A stretch of DNA of 64,000 bases from UBA5336 sp964492485 (lineage in GTDB: Bacteria > Pseudomonadota > Alphaproteobacteria > Caulobacterales > Hyphomonadaceae), in assembly GCA_964492485.1 (NCBI GenBank), contig CAZBKM010000001.1, positions 1 to 64,000 on the forward strand, read 5' to 3'. Under the pieces are notes generated by a model. The model had not been told where the DNA came from. It searched no databases and was given only the letters and a program-made list of their open reading frames with translations. Below are positions 8,224 through 18,081 of the stretch, in pieces. Made by a program: the position numbers and the translations under genes. Within the stretch, counting starts at the first letter, position 1. Every line of letters starts with the position of its first letter.

Positions 8224-9636
8224 ATGATCCATCGATCAATCCTGATGCTTGCCCTGTCCCTGGTCCCTTCGGCGGCCCTGGCGGGGCCGCAAGCGGCGCT
8301 GGCCCAGACGGCCAACGTGGGACCGGTCAGCGTGCCGGCCGCCGCCACGCAACAGGTCGAGGCCCTGACCCTGGCCACCGGCACCAGTGACGTTGTCTCG
8401 GTGCCGCGTCCCTATGTCGAATTGCGTGTCGCCGACCCGGCCATTGCCGATGTGCTGCCGGTGACGCCCACGTCGATCTATGTGGTCGGTAAGGCGACCG
8501 GTGCGACCACAGTGTCCGCCTATGGCGCCGATGGCACGGCGGTCTCGCTGCTGCGCGTGGCGGTCGGGGCCGATGCGAGAGGTCTGACGGCGGCACTGGC
8601 CGACCTCCTGCCGGATGAGACGGGCATCACCGTGCGCGGGGCGCGCGACTCCCTGGTTCTGTCCGGGGTCGTAAGCGATGCCGCGCGCGCGGCGCAGGCC
8701 ATGGCGCTGGCGGAAGCCTTTGCGCCAGGCAAGACCGTCAACATGCTTGGCGTGGCCGCCACCCAGCAGGTCATGCTTGAGGTCCGCTTCTCGGAGATGC
8801 AGCGCTCGGCGGCGAAGAATCTGCGCGCCAGCCTCGGCCTGAACACCGAGGGCGGTGATGTCGTCGCCGAGTCCGGCAGCGTCCTTGGTGGTGGCGTCCT
8901 GGATGGCAGCCTCGGTGACAGCCTGATTAATCCGCTCGATGCCTTTGGCGCCGTGCGCGTACTGAGCGGGGATGTCGATTTGCTGCTCGACGCGCTCGAG
9001 GAGCGTGGCCTGGTCAAGACACTGGCCGAGCCGACGCTGGTGGCGCTTTCCGGCGATACCGCCAGCTTCCTGGCCGGTGGCGAATTCCCGATCCCGGTCG
9101 CCCAGTCCGCCACCAGTGTCGGGGCCGATGGCGCAACCGGAGCCGGCGCCATTTCGGTCGACTTCAAGGAATTCGGCGTGGGCCTGTCCTTCACGCCCAC
9201 GGTTCTGGGCGATGGGCTGATCAATCTGGTGGTGGCCCCCGAGGTCTCTTCCATAGCGCCGGCAAGCTCGATCAGCATCAATGGCCTCGCCATTCCCGGT
9301 CTGAAGACCCGGCGCGCCAGGACGACGGTGGAGCTGCGCGACGGGCAGACCTTCGCCATCGCCGGTCTGATCCGCAGCGACTACGAGGATACGGTTCGTC
9401 AGCTTCCCTGGGCTGGCGATCTGCCGGTCATTGGTGCGTTGTTTCGGTCCACCTCGTTCCAGCAGGACGAGACCGAACTCGTCATTACGGTGACGCCGCG
9501 TCTGGTGCGCGCGACCGATCTGGCGCCGGCCTTGCCCTCGGACGGTCACCAGGTGCCGTCCGAAGCCCAGCTTTTCCTTGGCCTTCCGGACCCGGCCATG
9601 TCGCTCGCCAGTCCGGCGGGTGCCCTTATCCCCTAG
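8224..9636 (+). CDS. cpaC: Tad/Flp pilus secretin CpaC/RcpA
   Basis: 470 residues. A signal peptide (cleavage near ALAGPQAALA) is followed by the N-terminal BON/pilus-type domain (GTSDVVSVPRPYVELRVADPAIADV) and the bacterial secretin core from about residue 175, with VMLEVRFSEMQ and LKTLAEPTLVALSG. The late segment VELRDGQTFAIAGLI and LPVIGALFRSTSF are typical of type II/III secretins. It forms the outer-membrane channel of the pilus. The frame extends upstream through cpaB, but ATG 8224 starts the signal peptide. Confidence 0.93.
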   Translation: MIHRSILMLALSLVPSAALAGPQAALAQTANVGPVSVPAAATQQVEALTLATGTSDVVSVPRPYVELRVADPAIADVLPVTPTSIYVVGKATGATTVSAYGADGTAVSLLRVAVGADARGLTAALADLLPDETGITVRGARDSLVLSGVVSDAARAAQAMALAEAFAPGKTVNMLGVAATQQVMLEVRFSEMQRSAAKNLRASLGLNTEGGDVVAESGSVLGGGVLDGSLGDSLINPLDAFGAVRVLSGDVDLLLDALEERGLVKTLAEPTLVALSGDTASFLAGGEFPIPVAQSATSVGADGATGAGAISVDFKEFGVGLSFTPTVLGDGLINLVVAPEVSSIAPASSISINGLAIPGLKTRRARTTVELRDGQTFAIAGLIRSDYEDTVRQLPWAGDLPVIGALFRSTSFQQDETELVITVTPRLVRATDLAPALPSDGHQVPSEAQLFLGLPDPAMSLASPAGALIP

Positions 9637-9646
9637 GAGCCAGAAG

Positions 9647-9919
9647 ATGCGTCTTGCCCTGATCCTGTCTGCCGGCCTGTTGGCCGGTTGCAGCCAGACA
9701 CCCTTTCCCTCGGCAGGTGACACCGTGCGGGCGGCCTTCGCGGCCCAGATCGCCGATCCTGCGGCGCCCCATGCCGACGCTTCGAATGTCGCCGATGGCG
9801 CGCGTGCCGCCATGTCCGTCAACCGCTATCGCAGCGGTGAGGGCGTGGATCTGGAGCCGGTCGTGACCACAGACACCGGCGGCGGAAGCGGCAGCCGGCA
9901 GGGCGGATTGACGAACTAG
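9647..9919 (+). CDS. Short CpaD-like lipoprotein of the tad cluster
   Basis: 90 residues. A lipoprotein signal (LILSAGLLAGC) leads into QIADPAAPHADASNVADGARAA and the segment NRYRSGEG. This resembles the conserved C-terminal tail of CpaD (roughly ADPxDL...D..R....xxYRxG), but the roughly 100-residue CpaD domain before it is missing. It sits where cpaD is normally found, between the secretin gene and the TadE/G genes. Its AGGAG overlaps the cpaC stop, so it is translationally tied to the secretin. The rest is a Gly/Ser-rich tail. I infer a minimised CpaD; the similarity covers about 40 residues, so an unrelated small lipoprotein is possible. Confidence 0.7.
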   Translation: MRLALILSAGLLAGCSQTPFPSAGDTVRAAFAAQIADPAAPHADASNVADGARAAMSVNRYRSGEGVDLEPVVTTDTGGGSGSRQGGLTN

Positions 9920-9936
9920 ACGGCGGAGGCGGAGCC

Positions 9937-11668
<1,732 letters not shown>

Positions 11669-11676
<8 letters not shown>

Positions 11677-12154
11677 TCTGCTGCCCCCCCTTCGTGCCTG
11701 GTGCGGGGCCCGTGGCGGTGTTGCCGCGCTGGAACTGGCACTGATTGCGCCCGTGCTCGTGCTGGTGACGCTGGGAACCTATGAAGCGAGCCGCATCGTT
11801 ACGGCCTATCAGGTTCTGAGTTCGGCGGCCGGTGAGGCCGTCCGCCATGCCGCCCGCCTGTCCAACCCGTGTGCCGATGGCGGCTTTTCCGACGATGAGG
11901 AGACGTCCGTCGCGTGGCGCGCCGAACGCACGGCGGACGGGACGGCGCGGCTGGCCGGGATCTCGACGGAGATTCGCGTCACCTGTGTCGATCGGGACGA
12001 CGCGGGACTTGCCGGGCGCTATGAGACGGTCAGCCGGGTCGGGGTCATCACGGTCGAGGTGACGGCCACGGTTCGCCCCGTTCTGGGTGACCTGTTCCTC
12101 GATGCCGAAGGACTGACCCTCACCACCCGCCAGCAGCAGGCCTGGATCGGATGA
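11669..12154 (+). CDS. TadE-family pseudopilin
   Basis: 161 residues. The N-terminal GVAALELALIAPVLVLVTLG is the TadE motif with the Glu found at position +5 of processed pilin-like proteins, followed by a single transmembrane helix and a small periplasmic domain with two Cys. It starts inside the end of the TadG-like gene (8-base overlap), predicting coupled translation. TadE-type minor pseudopilins are processed by the same prepilin peptidase as Flp and help initiate or stabilise the pilus. The mid-region is Arg/Asp/Glu-rich without further recognisable domains. Confidence 0.88.
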
Positions 12155-12726
12155 TTCGGTCACGTCCCCGACTCAGTTTTCTGTCCGCCTGCAGTGGGGC
12201 CACGGCGGTGGAGTTTGCGCTGGCCATCGGCGTGTTTCTCACCCTTGTCCTTGCGTCGGTCGATCTGTCCTTGCTGAGCCTCGAGACGCAGCGCCTGCAG
12301 GCGGCGGCCCGAACCGCCGCGCGAACGGCAAGCACCACGCCGGTTGTCGCCGACGCCTTCCGTGTCGATCAGGCGGATTATGCCATTGGCGAGGCGGTTC
12401 CCACTGACGCCGTGGCCGACGTCACCTGTTCCGGACGCGGCGCGACCTTCGCGTGTGATCGGGGCGGGGCCGACCAGGCGGCCGCCCTGCTGATCCTTGC
12501 CGGCGCCCGGCGCCACGTCCCGGATCTGGCGCCGTCGGAGCTGGAGATCACCTATTCCCATATCGGGTTAGGCCGGGTGGGGGATGCCATCGGTTCCGGC
12601 ATGGATCCTGCGATCACCATTACGATTGCCGGGCGTTCCTACCGCCCGCTCAGCCTTGCGGTGTTCGGGTCCGAGATCTCGCTCGGGCGCGTTTCCGCAA
12701 CCTTCAATGCGGAGGACATGTCATGA
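12151..12726 (+). CDS. Second TadE/TadF-like pseudopilin
   Basis: 191 residues beginning MIRSRPRLSFLSACSGATAV and continuing EFALAIGVFLTLVLASVDLS, again a pseudopilin-like N-terminus with Glu after the Gly cleavage site. It joins the previous gene through an ATGA overlap (12151-12154). The soluble part contains a Cys pair (VTCSGRGATFACDRGG) and no other known domain. With the gene before it, it probably forms the TadE/TadF pair seen in tad clusters. The ending SATFNAEDMS overlaps the start of cpaE. Confidence 0.87.
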   Translation: MIRSRPRLSFLSACSGATAVEFALAIGVFLTLVLASVDLSLLSLETQRLQAAARTAARTASTTPVVADAFRVDQADYAIGEAVPTDAVADVTCSGRGATFACDRGGADQAAALLILAGARRHVPDLAPSELEITYSHIGLGRVGDAIGSGMDPAITITIAGRSYRPLSLAVFGSEISLGRVSATFNAEDMS

Positions 12727-13976
12727 CGCGATTGCCGATGGACTGGCGTCGCCTGATCGGTCTCGAACGTGCGCAGTCGGCGCGCGCGCCGTCACGCTCC
12801 GGGCCGCGTCGGGGGCTGAGACGGCCGCTGCGGGTGGGTGTCGCGGGAGACGGACCGCTTCGTGCAGACCTGGAGCGGTTGTTGCCGGGTGCGCTTGAAC
12901 CGTGTGGTGGCGGTCTGGTGATGGCGGGGCCCGACGCGCCGGCAGACCTTCTGTTCCTGGCTTTGCCCGAAGCAGCGGGACGCCCGACGGAGGCGCTGGC
13001 AAACCTCCGCGCCGTGTCTTCCGATCCCGTCCACATCGCCGTGCCGGGCAGCGATGAGCCGGAGCTCGTGCGCAGCCTGCTTGCTGCGGGTTGCGACGAT
13101 GTGCTGCTGCCGCCCCTGAGCGGGGGTGCGCTCGTCACTGTGCTGGAGCGCCAGCGCCGCATCCTGTCCGGACGGAACGCGAGCGGCCCAGGTGGCGGGC
13201 CAGATGGCGGGCCAGGTCGGATCCTTGCCGTGCTCAAGGCAGGCGGCGGGGTCGGTGCCAGCTTTCTGGCCGGACAACTTGCAGCGCGGGGCGCGCGGGA
13301 TGGGACGGCGGCACTGGTCGATCTTGATCTTGCAGGTGGAACCTGTGGGCTCGACTTCGATATCGCCACCGACCTGTCCGCCTTGGATGTGGTCGGGCAG
13401 GCAGGCCGTGTCGCCGACATGGCCCTGGCCGACATTCTCCCGCAGACGCCGTCGGGTCTGCGCGTCCTGCCGGCGCCCTGGCCCGGTAATGCCCTCGACA
13501 CCCTGGCGCCGGAGGAGGCCAGCGACCTGATGGAGGGCTTGCGCGCGGCCTTCGATCTTACCGTGGTCGACCTCGCGACGGGCCTCTCGCCCATGGATCG
13601 GGCGGTCGTGTCCGAAGCGGATGCGGTGCTGCTGGTCATGTCGCCCTCGCTTGCCCATGTGGCGCGGGGGCGCGTGTTGCTGGATCAGATTGCAGAGACA
13701 TGTGCGGCGCGCGAAACCCCCGCGCTGGTGGTCGTGAACCGGTGCGTGCGGGGGGCGGGCCTGTCGCAGTCTGACGTCCGGACCGGCCTGGGGCGTGCGC
13801 CGGATGCCTGGTTGCCGGAGGATCGCGCGAACGTCGCCGAGGCGCAGGACCGGGGTCGCCTGATCGAAGACGTGGCTGCGGGTACGCGGATCGCGCGGGC
13901 CGTCGACGCGCTGGCCATCCTTGCAAGCGAGGCTGCCGAAGGGGTGCCGGGCCGGGTGCGCGAGGTCGCGCCATGA
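12723..13976 (+). CDS. cpaE: Pilus assembly ATPase CpaE/TadZ
   Basis: 417 residues. An N-terminal receiver-like region (FLALPEAAGRPTEALANLRA, then GCDDVLLPPLSGGALVTVLE) precedes a MinD/ParA-like domain from about residue 165. The P-loop reads LKAGGGVGASFLA, deviating from KGGxGKS/T; CpaE proteins often lack the standard deviant Walker lysines. LVDLDLAGGTCGLDFDI is the A' motif, and VVDLATGLSPMDRAVVSEAD covers Walker B. CpaE positions the Tad machine at its cellular site. Fused by ATGA overlaps to the genes before and after it. The first 45 residues are basic and Arg-rich. Confidence 0.9.
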   Translation: MTRLPMDWRRLIGLERAQSARAPSRSGPRRGLRRPLRVGVAGDGPLRADLERLLPGALEPCGGGLVMAGPDAPADLLFLALPEAAGRPTEALANLRAVSSDPVHIAVPGSDEPELVRSLLAAGCDDVLLPPLSGGALVTVLERQRRILSGRNASGPGGGPDGGPGRILAVLKAGGGVGASFLAGQLAARGARDGTAALVDLDLAGGTCGLDFDIATDLSALDVVGQAGRVADMALADILPQTPSGLRVLPAPWPGNALDTLAPEEASDLMEGLRAAFDLTVVDLATGLSPMDRAVVSEADAVLLVMSPSLAHVARGRVLLDQIAETCAARETPALVVVNRCVRGAGLSQSDVRTGLGRAPDAWLPEDRANVAEAQDRGRLIEDVAAGTRIARAVDALAILASEAAEGVPGRVREVAP

Positions 13977-15301
13977 GACCGGCGCCTGCAGATCGACGGC
14001 GTGACCGCGCGGGGAGGGTGGCCGTCGCGGGTGCGCCACTGGGGTCTGAACCCGCTAGCGATGCGGCCTGGACCGAGCTCAAGAGCCGCCTGCACGGTCG
14101 CCTTCTCGATCGGCTGAACCTGGCCATGGTCGAGCAGACGTCGCGCGACGTGATCCGCGCGGAAATCGAGCCCGTGATCCGCGATGGACTTGCCGACGAA
14201 CGCGCACTTCTGCCCCGGGGCGACGTCGTCCGGATGGTCGACGAATTGCTGGACGAGCTGCTTGGCTATGGGCCGCTGCAGCCGCTGCTGGCCGATCCCA
14301 CGGTAAGCGACATCACCATCAATGGACCGGCGCATGTCTTTGTCGAGCGCTCCGGCAGGATGGAGCCGGCCCCGATCCGGTTTCGCGACGATGCCCATCT
14401 GGTGCGCATCCTGAACAAGATCGTGGCGGCAGTCGGCCGAAGGATCGACGAGTCCCAGCCCATGGTCGATGCCCGTCTGCCCGATGGGTCGCGAATCAAT
14501 GCGATCGTGCCGCCTCTGGCCCTGGATGGGCCACTGGTGTCCATCCGCCGATTTTCCGCCGACACGGCCGACCTCGGCCGGCTGGTCGCGCTGGGCGCCC
14601 TGAGCCGGGACATGGCCGACCTGCTGGCGGGGTATGTGGTCTCGCGCCGGAATGTCCTGGTGTCGGGTGGAACGGGTAGCGGGAAAACCACGCTGCTGAA
14701 CGCCCTTGCGCGCGAGATTCCGGAGGGTCAGCGGGTGATCACGATCGAGGACACGGCAGAGCTGCAGATCGATCGGCCCAACGTGGCCCGGCTCGAGACC
14801 CGCCCGGCGAACATGGAAGGCCGGGGAGAAATTACACCCCGTCAGCTTGTCCGCAATGCTTTGCGGATGCGGCCCGACCGGATCGTCATCGGCGAGTGCC
14901 GGGGCGACGAGACGTTCGACATGCTTCAGGCCATGAACACGGGGCATGAGGGCTCGCTGACGACGCTGCACGCCAATACTCCGCGCGATGCGTTGTCGCG
15001 TGTGCTGAACATGATCGTCATGTCCGGCATATCGATCCCGGCAGAGACCCTGATGCGTCAGATCGCCGATACGCTCGATGTCGTCGTGCATCTGGAACGG
15101 CTGGAGGACGGGCGCCGCCGCGTCATGTCCATATCCGAAATCGCGGGTGCCGAGGATGGCCGGCCGCTCCTCCATGAAGTGTACCGGTTCAATCCGGACG
15201 CGGCAGGCGACGCCGGACCGGGGCGTGGCGCGTTTGAACGGGGTGTGGAGCGGATGTCGGTGCCGGCACCTGCGCCGGCCGAGGCGGGAGGCGGGCAATG
15301 A
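13973..15301 (+). CDS. cpaF: Pilus assembly/retraction ATPase CpaF/TadA
   Basis: 442 residues, type II/IV secretion ATPase. The N-terminal helical region (KSRLHGRLLDRLNLA...) is followed by ELLGYGPLQPLLADPTVSDI, the N2 domain, and the core with Walker A VSGGTGSGKTTLLNAL (about residues 230-242), the Asp box ITIEDTAELQ, Walker B RIVIGECRGDET (about 302) and the His box EGSLTTLHANTPRDAL (about 325). In Caulobacter the homologue powers both extension and retraction. The C-terminus has a Pro/Ala tail not conserved in the family. ATGA overlaps on both sides. Confidence 0.96.
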   Translation: MRPAPADRRRDRAGRVAVAGAPLGSEPASDAAWTELKSRLHGRLLDRLNLAMVEQTSRDVIRAEIEPVIRDGLADERALLPRGDVVRMVDELLDELLGYGPLQPLLADPTVSDITINGPAHVFVERSGRMEPAPIRFRDDAHLVRILNKIVAAVGRRIDESQPMVDARLPDGSRINAIVPPLALDGPLVSIRRFSADTADLGRLVALGALSRDMADLLAGYVVSRRNVLVSGGTGSGKTTLLNALAREIPEGQRVITIEDTAELQIDRPNVARLETRPANMEGRGEITPRQLVRNALRMRPDRIVIGECRGDETFDMLQAMNTGHEGSLTTLHANTPRDALSRVLNMIVMSGISIPAETLMRQIADTLDVVVHLERLEDGRRRVMSISEIAGAEDGRPLLHEVYRFNPDAAGDAGPGRGAFERGVERMSVPAPAPAEAGGGQ

Positions 15302-16278
15302 GTGCCGGGCCGACCGTCTGGGTCCTGACGGCAATGGTCGCTGTGGTGGCGGGTCTTGCATCGGGGCTTGCCATGGAGCAGCTCGGCCGGCGGCTGGCGC
15401 GGCGCCTCGATCGGCGCCGCCGTCTTGCGGGCCTGCGGGAGGGCGCGCCGCCTCCGCGGCGACAGTCCCTTCTCCTGCAACACAGCCGCCCATCGGGGCC
15501 AAGTCTGCCCTTCTGGGCCCTGCAGCGCGATCTCGCCGCCACGCTCGCCCAGGCCGGCCTGGCGTTGAAGCCGCTACAGCTTGCCGGCATCCTCGGTCCC
15601 GGCATCGCCGTGTTCAGCGCTCTGGTGACGCTCTGGACCGGGTGGTCGCCCGGCGGCTTTCTCGTGACGCTGACGGGCACTTCGCTCACGGTCCTTGCCG
15701 TTGCCGTCATCGGCATCGGCTTGCGGCGGCGAAATCGCCTGGCGCGGATCGAAGCCCAGCTTCCCCAGGCCATCGACCTGCTGGTGCCAGCCCTGCGGGC
15801 GGGTCAGCCGCTGCCGGTTGCGCTCCGCCTGGCAGCCGATGAGAGCGAGGCACCGCTGGCCGACGAGCTCGACCGGCTCTGCCACGAGATCACCTACGGC
15901 CGACGTCTCGATGCCGCGCTGCAGGCATTTGCCGAGCGGACGGGTCTTCGCGACACGGCGTTTCTGGCGGCTGCGATCGAGACCGGCGCGCGGACCGGGG
16001 GTCCACTGGTGGCCATTCTGGAGGGCGCATCGGAGACGTTGCGCAGCCGTGCGGCCCTGCGCAAGAAGGCCCAGTCGCTCGCCAGCGAGTCCCAGGCGTC
16101 GGCCCTGCTGATGTCGGTGCTGCCCGCGCTGTTCGTCGGAACGATCCTGCTGATCAAGCCAGACTACTACGCCAGCCGGCTGGATGATCCGATCTTCCTT
16201 CCAACGGTGCTGGTCATGTCGGCATTGTATGGGGTGGGGATCGCCATGCTGGTCCGGATCGCCCGGATCGATGTTTAG
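15298..16278 (+). CDS. tadB: Tad inner-membrane platform protein TadB
   Basis: 326 residues. An N-terminal membrane segment and a basic cytoplasmic region (ARRLDRRRRLAGLREG) are followed by two hydrophobic segments and the type II secretion F domain (IEAQLPQAIDLLVPALRAGQ, then DTAFLAAAIETGARTGGPLV and LRSRAALRKKAQSLASESQA), with C-terminal helices. TadB and TadC together form the platform on which CpaF acts. Start overlaps the cpaF stop by four bases; the stop overlaps the AGGAG of tadC. Confidence 0.92.
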   Translation: MSAGPTVWVLTAMVAVVAGLASGLAMEQLGRRLARRLDRRRRLAGLREGAPPPRRQSLLLQHSRPSGPSLPFWALQRDLAATLAQAGLALKPLQLAGILGPGIAVFSALVTLWTGWSPGGFLVTLTGTSLTVLAVAVIGIGLRRRNRLARIEAQLPQAIDLLVPALRAGQPLPVALRLAADESEAPLADELDRLCHEITYGRRLDAALQAFAERTGLRDTAFLAAAIETGARTGGPLVAILEGASETLRSRAALRKKAQSLASESQASALLMSVLPALFVGTILLIKPDYYASRLDDPIFLPTVLVMSALYGVGIAMLVRIARIDV

Positions 16279-16287
16279 GAGCGGGCG

Positions 16288-17199
16288 ATGCTGACCCTTC
16301 TGTCTCTGGCGGCAATCGCCATCCTGTCGGGCAGTGTCGCGGCCTTGCTGGCCGAGCTTGTGCCAGCGCTGGTGGAGCGACGCCGACGGGTCCGTGCCCT
16401 GGCGGGCGGCGCAGCTTCTGGCGGCCGTCGGTCGGGACGGGAAGGGCGTCTGCTGCGCCGACGCCGCGACCGGATCGGTGCATCGCGCCGCAGGGCCGAT
16501 GCGCGCCTGGTGCGTGACCTCGCCATGCTGGGGTTCGACGGGGCCGGTGCGGTCCGGCGTGTCGTGGCCCTGCGCTGGATACTGGCGGTGGTGTTGCCCC
16601 TGCCTGTCCTGTTGGGACCTGCGATGCAGACGCGCTTTGCGCCGATGCTGGCCCTGGCGCTCATCGCGGCTGGTTTCATTCTGCCCGAGCGTTGGATCGG
16701 TGGACAGGCGGAACGCCGGCGCCAGACCCTGCGCCGGGAATTTCCTCAGGTGCTGGAGCTGCTGCAGCTATACCTCGGCACCGGGCTGGGCCTGGCCCGC
16801 GCCATGGAGGAGGTGGCTGAAACCGGCCGACGCGCCTTTCCCGCGCTGAGCCGCCTGTTCGGCGAGGCGGCCCGCGAGATCCATGCCGGGCGCCCGAAGG
16901 CCGACGCGCTGCGCAACCTGGCCGAGCGGGCGCAGGTGTCGGAGATTCGCGCCTTCCTGACCGTGGCGACGCAGGCCGACACGTTCGGCACCGGTCTTGC
17001 CGACGCGGTCAGCCGGTTCAGCGAGGGCCAGCGGCGAACCCTCTATCTTGATGCAGAGCGCCGCGCCGGACGTATTCCAGCGCTGATGACGGTTCCGCTG
17101 CTTGTCTGCATCATGCCGGCCGTGCTGACGGCGGTGCTTCTGCCCGGCGTGATTGGCGTGCTGCGGGATCTGTCGATCCTGTCGGGAGGTGGCGGATGA
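16288..17199 (+). CDS. tadC: Tad inner-membrane platform protein TadC
   Basis: 303 residues. It has the same architecture as TadB: N-terminal helix, basic loop (RRRRVRALAGGAASGGRRSG), two transmembrane helices and a type II secretion F domain (REFPQVLELLQLYLGTGLGL, FLTVATQADTFGTGLADAVS, DAERRAGRIPALMTVPLLVC), then a C-terminal helix. AGGAG six bases before the ATG overlaps the tadB stop. It ends in an ATGA overlap with the following TPR lipoprotein gene. Confidence 0.92.
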   Translation: MLTLLSLAAIAILSGSVAALLAELVPALVERRRRVRALAGGAASGGRRSGREGRLLRRRRDRIGASRRRADARLVRDLAMLGFDGAGAVRRVVALRWILAVVLPLPVLLGPAMQTRFAPMLALALIAAGFILPERWIGGQAERRRQTLRREFPQVLELLQLYLGTGLGLARAMEEVAETGRRAFPALSRLFGEAAREIHAGRPKADALRNLAERAQVSEIRAFLTVATQADTFGTGLADAVSRFSEGQRRTLYLDAERRAGRIPALMTVPLLVCIMPAVLTAVLLPGVIGVLRDLSILSGGGG

Positions 17200-17981
17200 G
17201 CCGGATGAGACGGCGGGGGCTGCGCCTTGCGAGCCCCCTTATTGCAGGCTTGTTGGGGCTCGCGGCCTGCGCGACGGGGCCGATCGAGGAGACCGGTGGC
17301 GCCGACACGCTCCGCGCTGCGCCACGTGACACCGTGTTGGCCATTGCGGACGCCCTCGAGGTCGGCGCCCTCGACCTGGCGGCGCGGCGCGTGGACCGTG
17401 CGCGTCTGGCCGGATACCGGGACCCCGAACTGGATCACCTGACGGGCAAGCTGCTTTTCGCCCGCGGCGAGCCGGGTGCTGCTGCGGCGTTGCTGGCGCG
17501 GGTCCCCGCCGACAGTCCCGCCGGCCTGCAGGCCGCCCTGTTGCGGGTTCGGGCGCTGGCCGCCATTGGGGCCTGCGACGCCGCGCTGGATCTGCTGGCG
17601 GCGTATCCCGATCACGAAGCCGGCGACTGGCGCTTGTCCAGCGTGCGTGGCGTCTGCGAAGCCCGGGCCGGGGCCTTCGATGCGGCGATCCTGGCGCACC
17701 GGGTGGCCCTGGATCTTGTCCGGGACAGAGGCGGAGACGCGGCGCTGGTGCTGACGAATCTCGGCTATGCCAGCCTTCTGTCCGGTGACCGGGCGGCCGC
17801 GAGGCAGAGCTTCGCCGAAGCGCGGGCAAGCCTCGAGGCGGCCGAACGGGGCCCGCGCGATCCCGTGGCGCGAAAGCTGGCCGGCAATCTTGAACTTCTG
17901 GCCGCCAGCGAGGCTGCGAGCGCGGCAAATCTGCCGTCCGGACGAGAACCGGAGTCCACGTCGCTCGACGGCAGGCTTTAG
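17196..17981 (+). CDS. tadD: TadD-like TPR lipoprotein
   Basis: 261 residues. A lipoprotein signal (LIAGLLGLAAC) precedes helical TPR-like repeats (for example AIADALEVGALDLAARRVDR, LDHLTGKLLFARGEPGAAAA and LVLTNLGYASLLSGDRAAAR). TadD is the outer-membrane-associated pilotin-like TPR lipoprotein of Tad systems. It is the last gene of the pilus operon. Its TAG stop (17979-17981) is supplied by the left end of a dispersed repeat (CTTTAG). No cpaA prepilin peptidase gene is present nearby, so pilin processing must rely on an enzyme encoded elsewhere. Confidence 0.85.
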   Translation: MSRMRRRGLRLASPLIAGLLGLAACATGPIEETGGADTLRAAPRDTVLAIADALEVGALDLAARRVDRARLAGYRDPELDHLTGKLLFARGEPGAAAALLARVPADSPAGLQAALLRVRALAAIGACDAALDLLAAYPDHEAGDWRLSSVRGVCEARAGAFDAAILAHRVALDLVRDRGGDAALVLTNLGYASLLSGDRAAARQSFAEARASLEAAERGPRDPVARKLAGNLELLAASEAASAANLPSGREPESTSLDGRL

Positions 17982-18081
17982 CGCATCTTCAAATCAGTCG
18001 GAGTCGGTGAAGATGCGCTATGTTCCTGTATTCGAACATTTTTAACTCGAACCGGTTTCCACTTCGCTTGAAAATTCTCTA
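17976..18081 (+). repeat. Dispersed repeat, module B (copy 1)
   Basis: About 105 bases filling the gap between the convergent tadD and tldD genes. The left part is a perfect 12-bp stem (AGCGCATCTTCA at 17980-17991, TGAAGATGCGCT at 18008-18019) with a 16-base loop. The right part has TTTTTAACTCGAACCGGTTT, then CCACTTCGCTTGAAAATTCT. The same sequence, about 85% identical and with the same stem and loop geometry, lies inverted at 29545-29653. Its two ends (CTTTAG and CTCTAG) provide the TAG stop codons of tadD on the plus strand and tldD on the minus strand. Confidence 0.88.
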
